Shown: positions 27,626-37,777, counted from the first letter of the stretch. The stretch: DNA of 64,000 nucleotides from Dyadobacter sandarakinus (GCF_016894445.1 NZ_CP056775.1:1-64000), one strand, 5' to 3'. Made by a program: numbers and translations. The notes: generated by a model from the sequence alone, not told the origin.

Positions 27626-28084
27626 ATGAAACGATTACTGCTGTTTTTTCCACTCCTGCTCCTGTTTGTTATTGCCGGTTGCGATAAAGATAAGGATGAA
27701 AACGAAACCCCCCAGCTTACCGAAAAGGATAAGATCCTGGTAAGCTATCCGTGGAGGATGACGGCGGTGACCGACCTGAATGGAAAAACGATCCCGAACA
27801 GCCAGCTCAATATCGAGACCCAGGCCATCGGTGAATACATGGATATCCAGTTTTTACAAAATAACGTGACGAAGGCCATCGAGCGTAAGTCCAGCCAGGT
27901 GATCAATGGTGGTACCTGGTACCTGATTAACAACAATGCAACCCTTGACATCAAAGTTTCGGGCTTTTCGGGTGAGTTTGGTGTGCAGGAGCTTACCAAC
28001 AGCCGGTTAAGATTAAAAAGCAAAATGCCGGTTGCCGGCACTGAGCAGGAGACACTGATGGTCTTTGAGCCTGTGATCAAATAA
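27626..28084 (+). CDS. Lipocalin-like lipoprotein
   Basis: A 152-residue lipoprotein: signal with lipobox IAGC (cysteine near residue 19), a charged linker of Asp/Lys/Glu, then a small beta-rich domain (LVSYPWRMTAV, YMDIQFLQNN, GGTWYLINNNATLDI). This resembles the lipocalin-like domains common in Bacteroidetes lipoproteins. Ligand and role are unknown. It is monocistronic: promoter at 27521-27528 and terminator at 28106-28133. Confidence 0.8.
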   Translation: MKRLLLFFPLLLLFVIAGCDKDKDENETPQLTEKDKILVSYPWRMTAVTDLNGKTIPNSQLNIETQAIGEYMDIQFLQNNVTKAIERKSSQVINGGTWYLINNNATLDIKVSGFSGEFGVQELTNSRLRLKSKMPVAGTEQETLMVFEPVIK

Positions 28085-28105
28085 TTGGCACCAGTAACGT
28101 GCAGG

Positions 28106-28133
28106 AAAGCGGCTTTTCAATGCCGCTTTTTTT
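28106..28133 (+). terminator. Terminator of the lipoprotein gene
   Basis: AAAGCGGC pairs with GCCGCTTT over an eight-base loop and is followed by T residues. It lies inside the longer reading frame of the MFS gene and so supports the MFS start at 28156. Confidence 0.85.
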
Positions 28134-28155
28134 ATTTTGCAGCAAACAATTTTCA

Positions 28156-29469
28156 ATGAAAAAAAACGATCCGGTAGTCGTCAATGCCTGGTGCATGTAC
28201 GACTGGGCCAACTCCGTGCATGCGCTGGTCATTGTGTCGAGCATATTTCCGGTTTATTTCAGCGCTACCGCCCTTCATGCATCCGGCACACCTGAGACTA
28301 ATTTCCTGGGATTGCAGATTAAGAGTTCGGTCCTGTTTTCCTACACAGTTTCCTTTGCTTTCCTGATTACTGCGGCCGCTGTTCCCCTGTGCACTGCGGT
28401 GGCGGATGCTACGGGCAAAAAGAAAACTTTCATGCAGTTTTTCTGCTACCTGGGCGCGCTGAGCTGTATGGGGCTTTACTTTTTTACAAAAGAAACACTC
28501 ATCCCGTCAATTTTTCTGTTTGGGCTAAGCCTTGTAGGGTGGAGTGGGAGCATTGTATTTTATGACTCTTACCTGCCGCAAATTGCAACCGAGGATAATT
28601 TCGACAGGTACAGTGCACGGGGTTTTTCAATGGGTTATCTGGGCAGTGTTTTGTTGCTGCTGTTTAATCTGAGCATGATCCTGGCGCCGGGCTTCTATGG
28701 TATTACGGATAAAGCATTGCCGGCGCGCATCAGCTTTTTTACAGTGGGATTGTGGTGGATTTTGTTTGCACAAATACCTTTTCACTACCTTCCTGCCGGT
28801 ACACCTACCCGTGAGAAGTCTGGAAACTGGATCTTCAACGGCTTTAAAGAACTAGCGGGCATATACCGCGAACTGCGCAGGCAGCCCTACCTTGCACAAT
28901 TTCTTACTGCATTTTTCATTTACACCATGGGTGTCCGCACGGTCATGTATGTGGCTACCCTTTTTGGCGCAACCGAGTTGAAGCTGCCGTCGCAAAGCCT
29001 GATCATTACCGTGTTGCTGATCCAGCTGGTAGGAATTATTGGTTCCTATACATTCGCCTGGCTGTCGGGATGGATCGGTAATATTTATGCATTAATGGTC
29101 GGCGTTTCTATTTGGATTGGTATTTGTCTCGGGGCATATTACACCACGGAAGCAATGGAGTTTTATTTTGTAGCATGTGCCGTAGGAATGGTAATGGGCG
29201 GCATACAGTCGCTATCGCGTTCTACCTACTCCAAGCTCATTCCGGAGCATACTTCCGAGACGGCATCGTATTTCAGTTTTTATGATGTGACGGAAAAAAT
29301 CGCTATTGTAACCGGCACGTTTATCTACGGCACTGTTGAATATCTCACCGGAAGTATGCGCAACAGCATTCTTGCATTGCTGATCATTTTCGTTATCGGA
29401 CTGGTATTACTGTCGCGGATACCGTCCCGCAAAGTTTACCATTTCGGATTGGAGGGTAACAAAAATTGA
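28156..29469 (+). CDS. MFS transporter, UMF1 family
   Basis: A 437-residue major facilitator protein with about twelve helices. The N-terminal CMYDWANSVHAL motif marks the UMF1 subfamily, whose members resemble eukaryotic Atg22 vacuolar amino-acid effluxers. A loop GGIQSLSRSTYSKLIPEHTS (near residue 352) is also typical. The ATG at 28156 is preferred because a terminator lies just upstream. Substrate is unknown. tRNA-Val follows by about 20 bases and may be read through from this gene. Confidence 0.9.
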   Translation: MKKNDPVVVNAWCMYDWANSVHALVIVSSIFPVYFSATALHASGTPETNFLGLQIKSSVLFSYTVSFAFLITAAAVPLCTAVADATGKKKTFMQFFCYLGALSCMGLYFFTKETLIPSIFLFGLSLVGWSGSIVFYDSYLPQIATEDNFDRYSARGFSMGYLGSVLLLLFNLSMILAPGFYGITDKALPARISFFTVGLWWILFAQIPFHYLPAGTPTREKSGNWIFNGFKELAGIYRELRRQPYLAQFLTAFFIYTMGVRTVMYVATLFGATELKLPSQSLIITVLLIQLVGIIGSYTFAWLSGWIGNIYALMVGVSIWIGICLGAYYTTEAMEFYFVACAVGMVMGGIQSLSRSTYSKLIPEHTSETASYFSFYDVTEKIAIVTGTFIYGTVEYLTGSMRNSILALLIIFVIGLVLLSRIPSRKVYHFGLEGNKN

Positions 29470-29490
29470 TTTAATATTGAAGCCCCAAGA

Positions 29491-29565
29491 AGGATGTTAG
29501 CTCAGCTGGTTCAGAGCGCCGCCTTGACAGGGCGGAGGTCAGCGGTTCGAACCCGCTACGTCCTA
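29491..29565 (+). tRNA. tRNA-Val (GAC)
   Basis: The cloverleaf is complete: acceptor AGGATGT/ACGTCCT with one G-T wobble, D stem GCTC/GAGC, anticodon stem CCGCC/GGCGG with loop TTGACAG (GAC at 29526-29528), T stem AGCGG/CCGCT with loop TTCGAAC. The discriminator is A. The CCA end is not encoded, as is common in this group. A terminator hairpin follows immediately. Confidence 0.97.
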
Positions 29566-29566
29566 C

Positions 29567-29606
29567 AAACAGAAAAGCTGCGGATTTCCGCAGCTTTTCT
29601 GTTTTT
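29567..29606 (+). terminator. Terminator after tRNA-Val
   Basis: A 17-bp perfect stem (29567-29583 with 29588-29604, core AAAAGCTGCGG / CCGCAGCTTTT) with a four-base loop, followed by T residues. Confidence 0.88.
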
Positions 29607-29641
29607 GTAATCATACATGAATGCTCTTCCTATACCATCCA

Positions 29642-30475
29642 CTAGTTAATCGATAGTCCCCCGCCTGCATAGCCTGTCACTGTGTTGGCCAATGATAATC
29701 CGGTAGCAGTGGATGAAAAAACAAGCAGCAGCCTGTCCTGCGCATTTACGGGAATAGCAAGTCCGGTTGTGATTCCTGCGTTTGTTGTGCCAATTGAAAT
29801 AATGCCTGTCAGTGAGGGTGCAAGTGTCACGGAAGCACCTGGTATGGCAGTGAAAACATTGCTGCCATTGGACGCGACAAAAAGCTGGGCAGTTACCGTA
29901 ACAGCTGTGCCAACCAATGAAAGTGCAATAGTGGCCGAAAAGTTAGCTGCCAGTGAAGTGATCGTACCCGCCCGTGGAACTGTAAATGCCATATTTGGCG
30001 TGCTGGTAAGGTCAATGATCCCACCGATCAGAGATACGCCGGTCGTGGAATTGCCAAATGCAACCAATGAGGATGTTCCTGCCAGCCCGCCAACCAGGGT
30101 CGTCATTGTAACAGGCAAACCCGATGCATATGGAATGATTGCAGCACCAGGCGCCGCCGCAGCGGGCGTGAGGGGTTTCCAGGTGTCACCATCAAAGTAG
30201 TAAAAGCCCGGCGTATTATCAGTCTGGTAAATCAGCAAGCCATTTGCAGGATTCTGAATGCCATTTCGTGCGGCTTGCGGCATCCTCGGAATCAGTACAC
30301 CTTTATTAGGAGCTTGTACTTCAAGCTGGGCGCTGGGATCTGGATTAATGGTTCCTACACCCACCTGGGCACGTGCTGAAAATGCTGTAATTGTAAGAAT
30401 CAGCATGGCAATCAAGGGGCGCAAGGCGGACCGTTTCAGGGATTGTTGCGGGATAGTATTAATGGAATATCTCAT
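29642..30475 (-). CDS. Exported protein with a BclB-type C-terminal domain
   Basis: A 277-residue exported protein with a signal peptide ending SARAQ (near residue 37). Next comes an N-terminal module shared with the upstream gene: [25 protein letters not shown], then [19 protein letters not shown]. The C-terminal 145 residues (from [12 protein letters not shown]) are rich in small residues and match, from memory, the BclB C-terminal domain of Bacillus exosporium glycoproteins: [59 protein letters not shown]. Start is ATG at 30475; a longer frame to 30643 has no signal peptide at its N-terminus. It is third in a three-gene unit. Likely a surface or appendage protein; no T9SS domain is visible. 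Confidence 0.85.
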   Translation of the reverse strand: MRYSINTIPQQSLKRSALRPLIAMLILTITAFSARAQVGVGTINPDPSAQLEVQAPNKGVLIPRMPQAARNGIQNPANGLLIYQTDNTPGFYYFDGDTWKPLTPAAAAPGAAIIPYASGLPVTMTTLVGGLAGTSSLVAFGNSTTGVSLIGGIIDLTSTPNMAFTVPRAGTITSLAANFSATIALSLVGTAVTVTAQLFVASNGSNVFTAIPGASVTLAPSLTGIISIGTTNAGITTGLAIPVNAQDRLLLVFSSTATGLSLANTVTGYAGGGLSIN

Positions 30476-30639
30476 TGCTTTACAATTTAAAGAGTTGTTT
30501 GATGTTTGATTGTTGCCGTCTTTCCGGCTGTTTATACGAGATCCCGTCGCAGTATATGTAGTGTAAAACAGGGTTCTTGTTCCCCAGAGCGCTGTGAAAG
30601 GGGCGGAGAATTGGCGGGATGCCTGAGATGCAGGTGCTG

Positions 30640-31452
30640 TCATGGAGGCGACACAGGTGAATCACCGATTCGCATGACTGTCCAGGTAATACCATTGCTG
30701 CTTGAACCCAATTCGATAGCAGCCGTGTATCCGTCGTTGTCGTAATACAAACCCAGCTGGTCATTTTGATTCAGTGAAAGGACATCATCAAAAACAAGTG
30801 TCCCCGTATTGACCATTGTACGGAGCGTCAAAACCAGTGCTATGTTGACATTGTAAATCGGAAACAAGCTTCTTCCAACCTCGGAACCATTTACACGAAC
30901 CTGAATATTTGGATCAACCCCGGCACCAAGTGAAACGGTAGATGCTGTGGGCTGTACATAGTTCAGCTTGGCTGAAACCTTGTAAAGTCCGTTTTGCGGA
31001 ACGGTATAGGTACTGGTGGATACATCTAATGATCCCTGATTTATATACCTGATAAACCATGACGCGTTAATGGCACCCGCTGTACTCTGCGAGCTTGTTG
31101 TACCTACGGCCGAGAAGCCGATTGCGGGAGCATTGGAACCCGCCCCGGCGATCGGCAGCCATTGGCTTCCATTGAAATAATAAAACCCCGGAGTATTGTC
31201 GGTCTGATAAATCAGCAAACCATTGGCGGGCGCGGCGATCGAGCTTCGACCCGACTCTGTTAACCTGGGAATCAGTATACCCTTATTGGATGCGGTAACA
31301 TCAAGCTGTGCACTTGCGTCGGGCGTGGTTGTTCCTACACCTACCTGCGCCAGCGCTGTAAAGCTGAGTACTGTCAGTGCAAGAAAAGTCGTATAGCCCA
31401 GTAAAGTACGGACGTACTTTGCCGGTAAACAGATGTGAATGTTTGATTTCAT
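30640..31452 (-). CDS. Exported protein with a C1q-like head
   Basis: A 270-residue exported protein with a signal peptide ending TALAQ (about residue 36). Residues 37-105 carry the same module as the next gene downstream ([44 protein letters not shown]). The C-terminal 130 residues look like a C1q/TNF-type jelly roll: [19 protein letters not shown], then [27 protein letters not shown]1q-like heads form trimers. It is the middle gene of the three-gene unit, 21 bases after the T9SS-domain gene. Function unknown; surface adhesion or fibre tip is an inference. Confidence 0.8.
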   Translation of the reverse strand: MKSNIHICLPAKYVRTLLGYTTFLALTVLSFTALAQVGVGTTTPDASAQLDVTASNKGILIPRLTESGRSSIAAPANGLLIYQTDNTPGFYYFNGSQWLPIAGAGSNAPAIGFSAVGTTSSQSTAGAINASWFIRYINQGSLDVSTSTYTVPQNGLYKVSAKLNYVQPTASTVSLGAGVDPNIQVRVNGSEVGRSLFPIYNVNIALVLTLRTMVNTGTLVFDDVLSLNQNDQLGLYYDNDGYTAAIELGSSSNGITWTVMRIGDSPVSPP

Positions 31453-31473
31453 TGAGGAAACGCTTTGCAGTGA

Positions 31474-32454
31474 TTACTTCTTTACAACCTTGATCGTTTG
31501 CATACTTCCGTTTTGCCGCACCACCTGCAAAAGGTAGAGGCCGGAAGGATAGCTTTTAACGTCGATTTCTGCGGCACTTTTCTGATCCTGGGTGTCGAGC
31601 AGCTTGCGGCCGAGACCATCAATCAGTCGCACACTCCGTACTTTGTTCCAATCATCCACTGTAACAAGAAGCTTGTCTGCGGTAGGATTAGGGTACACGG
31701 ATGCTGCGAGTACACTTTCCATATACAGCTTTCTGAGCTGGCTGAATGAAAAGGAGCCGTCATTATCTACAAGGCGTAATCGGTAATAGTTGTCACCTGC
31801 GACGGGTGCATTGTCGGTAAAAGTATAGTCCTTCGCTTCCCGGCTCTCGCCTGCTGCGGTAACCATACCCAATGCAGTCCAGGTGCGTGCATCGACGCTG
31901 CGCTGCACTTCGAAGAAAGCGCTGTTTGATTCAAGGGAAGTTTTCCAGCTCAGCTGTGCTGCACCGCCTTCTTTCCTGAGCAGGAAATTTACCAGGGAAA
32001 CCGGCAATGCATTTTCGGTGGCGGCAGTGACCCGGTCGAATGTAATAGGCGTTGCAAAATCGCTATACATGTAATTAAGCCCCTGATCGATCACCGTGTT
32101 GGTAGCACTGGTGTAATTCGTGTTGCCAAACGTAAGCTTAAGAGCGGATTCGGTGTTGTTGTTCAGTTCACTGTCATTGTAGAAAAATCCGAGGCGCCCG
32201 ATAAAGCCGGTGAGGGGCGAATCAAACAGGTAAACTCTTGCAATGCTTGGCGGCTGACCATCAACAGGCTGCGCGTTGATAGCCTGTGTTTTGTTTTCAA
32301 GGGTGATAGGTTCACCTGGTCTTAATGTCAGACCATTAAGATAAACGTCGGTGCCGGTACCAATGAAAAACCCATCCGTACCTGCGGTAAATTGGGCGTG
32401 AGCAGCACCTGTGGAGAACAGTGCAAGCTGACAGAATAATAGACAACGTTTCAT
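31474..32454 (-). CDS. Exported T9SS type A sorting domain protein
   Basis: A 326-residue exported protein with a signal peptide ending AHAQ. The first half is an unrecognised beta-rich domain (DVYLNGLTLRPG, FIGRLGFFYNDSELNN). Next is a fibronectin-like segment (LPVSLVNFLLRKEGGAAQLSWKT). The C-terminal T9SS type A domain follows (AASVYPNPTADKLLVTV, then SYPSGLYLLQVV, ending TIKVVKK). It leads the three-gene unit and has its own -7 element at 32510-32517. It may attach the other two to the surface, but that is inference. Confidence 0.85.
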   Translation of the reverse strand: MKRCLLFCQLALFSTGAAHAQFTAGTDGFFIGTGTDVYLNGLTLRPGEPITLENKTQAINAQPVDGQPPSIARVYLFDSPLTGFIGRLGFFYNDSELNNNTESALKLTFGNTNYTSATNTVIDQGLNYMYSDFATPITFDRVTAATENALPVSLVNFLLRKEGGAAQLSWKTSLESNSAFFEVQRSVDARTWTALGMVTAAGESREAKDYTFTDNAPVAGDNYYRLRLVDNDGSFSFSQLRKLYMESVLAASVYPNPTADKLLVTVDDWNKVRSVRLIDGLGRKLLDTQDQKSAAEIDVKSYPSGLYLLQVVRQNGSMQTIKVVKK

Positions 32455-32509
32455 GAAGTTAATGTTTGATTGAGTGAGATAACATGAATTAGTTATAATG
32501 CATGCTGAA

Positions 32510-32517
32510 CAAATGTA
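32510..32517 (-). promoter_or_regulatory. Promoter -7 element of the T9SS/C1q/BclB unit
   Basis: CAAATGTA reads TACATTTG on the minus strand, matching TAnnTTTG. It lies 56 bases before the first start codon in an AT-rich stretch. Confidence 0.5.
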
Positions 32518-32618
32518 GATAAAGAATTAACTTTTACTAATAAAAAATTATAGAGTTAGTTCTATTAATTATAGAAAAGTTGCAGTGATAGTTAGAATGT
32601 TTATATTTTGTAAAACAA

Positions 32619-32652
32619 AAAAAGCGACCCGGAATAAACCGGGTCGCTTTTT
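32619..32652 (-). terminator. Terminator of the rimP-nusA-infB operon
   Basis: AAAAAGCGACCCGG pairs exactly with CCGGGTCGCTTTTT over loop AATAAA, 34 bases after the infB stop. The A-rich side gives a T-run in the minus direction. Confidence 0.88.
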
Positions 32653-32685
32653 CTTTTGAACGCTTAGCCTTTAAAAAGGCATGTA

Positions 32686-35600
32686 TTATAATGTTCGTTT
32701 TACTTCACGCAATTCGAAGCTTTCTATGATATCTCCAACTTCTATATCGTTGTAATTTTTTACGCTCAAACCACACTCGTAACCGTTGCGAACTTCCTGG
32801 ACATCGTCTTTGTAACGTTTGAGGGAGTCGATCTCTCCGGTGAATAGTACGATACCATCCCTGACAACCCTGATCTTGTTGTTACGTTTCACATAGCCGT
32901 CAGTAACATAACATCCTGCAATGGTACCGATCCGGCTGATCTTGAATACTTCCCTGATCTCGATGTTACCAGTAATGATCTCCTCGATGGTTGGAGCAAG
33001 CATACCTGTCATCGCATCCTTAATCTCCTCGATGGCATTGTAAATCACCGAGTAGTGGCGGATTTCGATCTGATCTTGCTCTGCCAGTTTTTTGGCGTTT
33101 GAAGACGGCCTCACCTGGAATCCTACGATAATCGCATCAGATGCAATCGCAAGGTTGACGTCCGATTCCGAAATCTGACCTACGGCCTTGTGAATGATAT
33201 TTACCTGTACTTCATTGGTAGAGAGTTGCAGCAGTGAGTCAGAAAGCGCTTCAACCGATCCGTCCACGTCACCTTTTACAATCAGGTTAAGTTCACGGAA
33301 ACTTCCGATTGCCTTCCGGCGGCCAATTTCTTCCAGGGTAATATGCTTACGTGTCCTGATCGACTGCTCGCGCTGGATTTGTTCGCGTTTGGTAGCAATA
33401 TCCCTGGCATCACGTTCATTTTCAAATACATTGAAGCGGTCACCGGCTTGTGGAGCTCCATTCAAGCCCAGCAGCTGCACAGGCGTTGAAGGTCCTGCTG
33501 TTTTAAGGCGTCTTCCAAGATAGTCAGTCATCGCCTTCACTTTTCCGAAATGAGCTCCGGCAAGTACCACATCACCTACTTTCAGCGTACCCGTTTCAAC
33601 CAGGATTGTAGTCACATAGCCACGGCCTTTATCCAGGGATGCTTCTACCACGGTACCGATGGCACGGCGGTCTGGGTTTGCTTTCAATTCAAGAAGCTCT
33701 GCTTCCAGCAATACTTTTTCAAGCAGCTCGTCGATACCAAGGCCGGTTTTGGAAGAAATTTCCTGCGTCTGGTATTTACCACCCCATTCTTCCACGAGGA
33801 GGTTCATGTTGGCAAGTTCTTCCCGCACTTTCTCTGTATTGGCACCCGGCTTATCTACTTTACTGAATGCAAATACAATGGGTACACCAGCTACCTGTGC
33901 GTGGTTAATAGCTTCGCGGGTTTGAGGCATTACGGCATCATCCGCTGCAATCACTACAATAACCACGTCAGTTACCTTCGCACCACGGGCACGCATTGCT
34001 GTAAATGCTTCGTGACCCGGTGTATCAAGGAATGTTACTTTCTTACCGGTTTTGGTCATTACACTATATGCACCAATGTGCTGGGTAATACCACCCGCTT
34101 CGCGGCTCGCTACATTTTCACTCCGGATATAGTCAAGAAGCGACGTTTTACCATGGTCAACGTGACCCATGATGGTAACGATAGGAGCACGTTCTTTCAG
34201 GTTTTCTTCGGCGTCAACTTCTTCCTGCACATCACCCTGCACTTCTTCTTCCGCAGAGATGAACGACACTTCAAAGCCAAACTCGTCCGAAATGAATGTG
34301 ATCGCCTCCGCATCAAGACGCTGGTTAATGGATACGAACATACCCATGCTCATACATACGGAAATAACTTCCTGCACGGTCACGTCCATCAATGACGCAA
34401 GGTCATTCGCTGAAACGAATTCGGTTACGCGCAATACTTTTGTTTCGTCGTCGCCGAAGCCGTGGGCATCATTGGCGTCTGCGCGGTCTCTTCTTCTGCC
34501 GCCTTTTCCGCCACGGGCCATGTTCCGGGTGTTACCACCACCCATACGGGCCATGGTAGCGCGAATGTTGTCCGACACTTCTTTATCAGACACTTCCTCA
34601 CGTTTGGTACCGCGGCGGTTGTTACCTGTATTGTTGTTACTATTGTTATTATTGTTACTACCCGAGCGGTTGGTGCCAGGTTTTGCAGTGTTGTTATTAT
34701 TTTGCTGGTTGCCTGTGCCCGGTGCATTGCGGTTTACAGGTGCTGCATTCGGATCTTTCGGCCGGTTTGGATCGGCAGTTGCCGGAGCATCCGCAGGACG
34801 GTTTTCGCCGCTTACAGGTGCACCATCACGAATGCGTTTTCTTTTTCTTCTTCGTTTTTTATCAGCAGCCGAGTCACTGGAAGCAACCGGGTCTTTTTTC
34901 TTCGCCTGTGTGGTAGGCAGTTCAATTTTACCTACTACCCGCAATCCCCGGAGCTGTTCGCCTTTGGCTTCGATTAATTCGGAAGGTTCATTTTCAGGCG
35001 TAGTTTCAGCAGGTGCAGGAGCAGCAGGCTGTGCAACCGGCGGAGCAGGCGCTTCAACAACCGGAGCAGGTGCCGGTTCTTCGGCAACAGGCTGCGGCAC
35101 TGCTTCCACTACGGGAGCAACCGGTGCAGCCGGTGCTTTCTCGGGCTGCGGTTCTTCCGCTTTCACAGGCTCTGGCTTCACTTCTTCTACCGGTTTGGTT
35201 TCCTGTACTGGTTCAGCGACGGGAGCCGGCTTATGTTCTTCTTTAGCCTCTACAGGCGCACTTTCTTTAACAACTTCCTGGACGGGTTCCTGAGGAACTT
35301 CCGCTTTGGGAGCAGGGGCGGGGGCAGCAGGAGGAGTTACCGGCGCACTGCGTTTGGCGCCCAGGTCAATCTTACCTACTACTTTAATGCCCGGAAGGCG
35401 GTTTTCAAAAGCTGGCTGGAAAGCCTCCGCTTTTTCTTCCACTACCGGCTTTTCTTCCACAGGCTTGGCAGGCGCATTGCGGAAGTAAAGAATTTCATCT
35501 ACGTCGCTTTTTACCTTTTCCTCTTTCACCGGCTCAACAGGAGCAGCTACCGGCGGCGCTGGTTTAGCAGTAAGCGAAGAGCGCAAGTCGTCCGACTTGA

Positions 35601-35760
35601 AGTCCTTTGCAAGAAATTCAATCTGATCAGAATTAATTTTGGTATTAGGGTTACTTTCTACCTTATACCCTTTGGCAGACAGATGATCCACGATTGTAGT
35701 TATACCTACATTCAGGATCCGTGCCACTTGGCTAAGGCGCATCATTTTATCTTCTGCCAT
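32686..35760 (-). CDS. infB: Translation initiation factor IF-2
   Basis: IF-2 is the GTPase that brings fMet-tRNA to the 30S subunit and promotes subunit joining. The 1024-residue protein has the N-terminal IF2_N-type domain (residues 1-55), a long low-complexity region of Pro/Ala/Glu (about 65-280), a basic [10 protein letters not shown] patch, an Asn-rich stretch (about 350-385), and the G domain with [10 protein letters not shown] (from 531), DTPGHEAF and FSKVD. Domains II to IV complete the C-terminus. The enlarged N-terminal region is typical of Bacteroidetes. It follows nusA by 71 bases and ends at a strong terminator. Confidence 0.97.
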   Translation of the reverse strand: MAEDKMMRLSQVARILNVGITTIVDHLSAKGYKVESNPNTKINSDQIEFLAKDFKSDDLRSSLTAKPAPPVAAPVEPVKEEKVKSDVDEILYFRNAPAKPVEEKPVVEEKAEAFQPAFENRLPGIKVVGKIDLGAKRSAPVTPPAAPAPAPKAEVPQEPVQEVVKESAPVEAKEEHKPAPVAEPVQETKPVEEVKPEPVKAEEPQPEKAPAAPVAPVVEAVPQPVAEEPAPAPVVEAPAPPVAQPAAPAPAETTPENEPSELIEAKGEQLRGLRVVGKIELPTTQAKKKDPVASSDSAADKKRRRKRKRIRDGAPVSGENRPADAPATADPNRPKDPNAAPVNRNAPGTGNQQNNNNTAKPGTNRSGSNNNNNSNNNTGNNRRGTKREEVSDKEVSDNIRATMARMGGGNTRNMARGGKGGRRRDRADANDAHGFGDDETKVLRVTEFVSANDLASLMDVTVQEVISVCMSMGMFVSINQRLDAEAITFISDEFGFEVSFISAEEEVQGDVQEEVDAEENLKERAPIVTIMGHVDHGKTSLLDYIRSENVASREAGGITQHIGAYSVMTKTGKKVTFLDTPGHEAFTAMRARGAKVTDVVIVVIAADDAVMPQTREAINHAQVAGVPIVFAFSKVDKPGANTEKVREELANMNLLVEEWGGKYQTQEISSKTGLGIDELLEKVLLEAELLELKANPDRRAIGTVVEASLDKGRGYVTTILVETGTLKVGDVVLAGAHFGKVKAMTDYLGRRLKTAGPSTPVQLLGLNGAPQAGDRFNVFENERDARDIATKREQIQREQSIRTRKHITLEEIGRRKAIGSFRELNLIVKGDVDGSVEALSDSLLQLSTNEVQVNIIHKAVGQISESDVNLAIASDAIIVGFQVRPSSNAKKLAEQDQIEIRHYSVIYNAIEEIKDAMTGMLAPTIEEIITGNIEIREVFKISRIGTIAGCYVTDGYVKRNNKIRVVRDGIVLFTGEIDSLKRYKDDVQEVRNGYECGLSVKNYNDIEVGDIIESFELREVKRTL

Positions 35761-35831
35761 ATTAGCAATTAATAGAAAAAAAGTTTTGCGTTGAAGGAAG
35801 AACCGCTTGTCAGACCGTTCAACCTGTATTT

Positions 35832-37073
35832 TTATTCAAATTCTTTACGCAGAATATCAAGGACCTCCTCGACGGTTGCTTCTTCAAGGTCAGTTCTGCG
35901 TACCAGTTCATCCTTGCTCAGGGCCAGCACGCTTTTGGCAGTGTCCAGACCAATTTTGTGGAGCTCGGAAATGATCCACTCATCGATTTCATCAGAGAAT
36001 TCTGACAAGTCGACGTCTTCATCGTTTTGTTCTTCAATATCCCGGAATACATCGATCTCCATTCCGACCAGCTTGCCCGCAAGCTTGATGTTCTGGCCTC
36101 CTTTTCCGATGGCCAGTGAAACCTGGTCGGGTTTAAGGAAAACCGACACCCGCTTGTTCTCGCGGTCGATCTGCATGGAGCTTACCTTTGCCGGGCTCAA
36201 TGCACGGCTGATCAGCAATTCCAGATTATCGGTATAATTGATTACATCTATATTTTCATTCCCAAGTTCACGTACAATCGAGTGTATGCGTGAGCCTTTC
36301 ATACCCACACAGGCACCCACCGGATCAATACGGTCGTCGTATGATTCTACCGCAACCTTGGCACGTTCACCCGGTTCGCGTACAACCCTCCGCACAGAAA
36401 TAATACCGTCATAAATTTCGGGGATCTCAACTTCAAAAAGCCTTTCCAGGAACACCGGAGATGTCCGCGACAGGGTAATTTTGGGAGAACCATTATTCAT
36501 TTCCACTTTGTGAATGACTGACTTCACCGACTCTCCCTTGCGGAAGCGGTCTTTTGAAATCTGCTCCGTGCGCGGAAGCGAAAGTTCGTTACCTTCCGAA
36601 TCCACAATGATTACTTCGTGACGCAGGGTTTGATATACCTCGCCTGTAATCATTTCACCTACCTGGTCTTTGTATTTTTCGAACATGATTTCCTTCTCCA
36701 TGTCCTTGATCTTCTGGATCAGCGTCTGACGGGCTGTTTGTACCAGCCGGCGACCAAACTCCACCAGTTTAACTTCTTCCGCAACTTCTTCGCCTACTTC
36801 AAAATCGCTCTGAATCCTGCGCGCCTCAGCCAGCGGAATTTTATTGTATTCCCAGATATCTTCCGAATTATCATCAACAATCTCACGGGTACGCCACATT
36901 TCAAGGTCACCACTTTCCGGGTTGATAATGACATCAAAATTGTCATCGGTACCATATTTTTTGCGAATCATAGTACGAAATACCTCTTCTAAAACACTGA
37001 TCATGGTAGGCCGATCGATGTTTTTGGAGTTTGCAAACTCCGCGAATGATTCAATTAATATTCCGCTATCCAT
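35832..37073 (-). CDS. nusA: Transcription termination/antitermination protein NusA
   Basis: NusA binds RNA polymerase and modulates pausing, termination and antitermination. The 413-residue protein has the N-terminal polymerase-binding domain (1-130), an S1 domain (about 135-200), and two KH domains ([19 protein letters not shown] and [18 protein letters not shown]), with a C-terminal acidic helical part. It sits between rimP and infB in the classic order. A hairpin in the operon leader raises the possibility that NusA regulates its own operon. Confidence 0.97.
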   Translation of the reverse strand: MDSGILIESFAEFANSKNIDRPTMISVLEEVFRTMIRKKYGTDDNFDVIINPESGDLEMWRTREIVDDNSEDIWEYNKIPLAEARRIQSDFEVGEEVAEEVKLVEFGRRLVQTARQTLIQKIKDMEKEIMFEKYKDQVGEMITGEVYQTLRHEVIIVDSEGNELSLPRTEQISKDRFRKGESVKSVIHKVEMNNGSPKITLSRTSPVFLERLFEVEIPEIYDGIISVRRVVREPGERAKVAVESYDDRIDPVGACVGMKGSRIHSIVRELGNENIDVINYTDNLELLISRALSPAKVSSMQIDRENKRVSVFLKPDQVSLAIGKGGQNIKLAGKLVGMEIDVFRDIEEQNDEDVDLSEFSDEIDEWIISELHKIGLDTAKSVLALSKDELVRRTDLEEATVEEVLDILRKEFE

Positions 37074-37156
37074 TGCTATTTGATAGAATATTTTGCTGAT
37101 ACTAAGTTATACATATTATATAATTGAGAACAAGCCGTGCTTTTCCCGATCTGATC

Positions 37157-37639
37157 TTATTTGAATGATATTTCTATCATTGCTTTGGCAACCTCGTCCA
37201 GGGGGATTGTCCTGGTCAGTTCCGCTTCCGTCACCGGTGTTTTGGACTTCTTTTTAGGCGGTGCAAGCAGCAGCTGTACTGATGCTTCATTCGCTTCCTG
37301 TATCGTTCCGGTAATTGTTTCGCCGCTTTTAAGTGTGGCTTTCAGGTTGCGGCCTATGTTTTTCTTGTATTGTCTTGGTAAAACCAGGGGTTGATCCAGC
37401 CCGGGAGAAGAAACTTCCAATGTATACGCATCCGGGAAAATATCCTCATCTTCCAATTGCTTGGCCAGCTGCCGGCTGATGGATGTGCATTGCTGTATTG
37501 TAATGCCTTCGTCGCTGTCTGCCAGGATCATCACTTTCGTGCTTGCCTTGGATGGCTTTATGACTACGTCGATCAGGAAACAGTCACTTTCTGCAATTAG
37601 CGGCTCCAGCAAAACTTCCAAACGCTCTTTTATCGTCAT
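37157..37639 (-). CDS. rimP: Ribosome maturation factor RimP
   Basis: RimP assists 30S subunit maturation. The 160-residue protein shows the expected layout: N-terminal alpha/beta domain (LEPLIAESDCFLIDVVIKPS), then TLEVSSPGLDQPL, which is the family signature, then a C-terminal SH3-like barrel. ATG at 37639 is chosen over a TTG at 37657. It begins the rimP-nusA-infB operon. A -7 element (37711-37718) and a terminator-like hairpin (37660-37679) lie in its leader. Confidence 0.93.
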   Translation of the reverse strand: MTIKERLEVLLEPLIAESDCFLIDVVIKPSKASTKVMILADSDEGITIQQCTSISRQLAKQLEDEDIFPDAYTLEVSSPGLDQPLVLPRQYKKNIGRNLKATLKSGETITGTIQEANEASVQLLLAPPKKKSKTPVTEAELTRTIPLDEVAKAMIEISFK

Positions 37640-37659
37640 GTATTGGTTATGCTGCAAAT

Positions 37660-37679
37660 AAAAAAGGGGTTAAGACCCC
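37660..37679 (-). promoter_or_regulatory. Terminator-like hairpin in the rimP leader (possible attenuator)
   Basis: On the minus strand a GGGGT/ACCCC stem with loop CTTA is followed by six T residues. It lies between the rimP -7 element and the rimP start, so it would be transcribed before rimP. The orientation of the T-run makes it act only in the operon direction. Confidence 0.5.
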
Positions 37680-37710
37680 CTCAATCATTCGATTAAAATA
37701 GAATTTGATG

Positions 37711-37718
37711 CAAAGGTA
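37711..37718 (-). promoter_or_regulatory. rimP-nusA-infB promoter, -7 element
   Basis: CAAAGGTA reads TACCTTTG on the minus strand, matching TAnnTTTG. The expected leader is about 65 bases and includes the hairpin. Confidence 0.55.
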
Positions 37719-37777
37719 TAACTATTTTATCACTTCTACAAGTTCGGGAGGAGTCTTCCTAATTGGCCTTCTTCGCG

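Noticed and set aside
30476..30643. Longer N-terminus of the BclB-type protein
   Set aside because: The signal peptide begins at ATG 30475; the extension is not hydrophobic and reaches the end of the gene before it.
33550..34395. 281-codon open frame on the plus strand opposite infB
   Set aside because: It lies opposite the conserved G domain of IF-2, has no recognisable family and has cysteine- and phenylalanine-rich shadow composition.
34169..35293. 374-codon open frame on the plus strand opposite infB
   Set aside because: It is antisense to the low-complexity Pro/Ala/Glu region of IF-2; the repetitive Leu/Gly/Ser composition is the mirror of that region.
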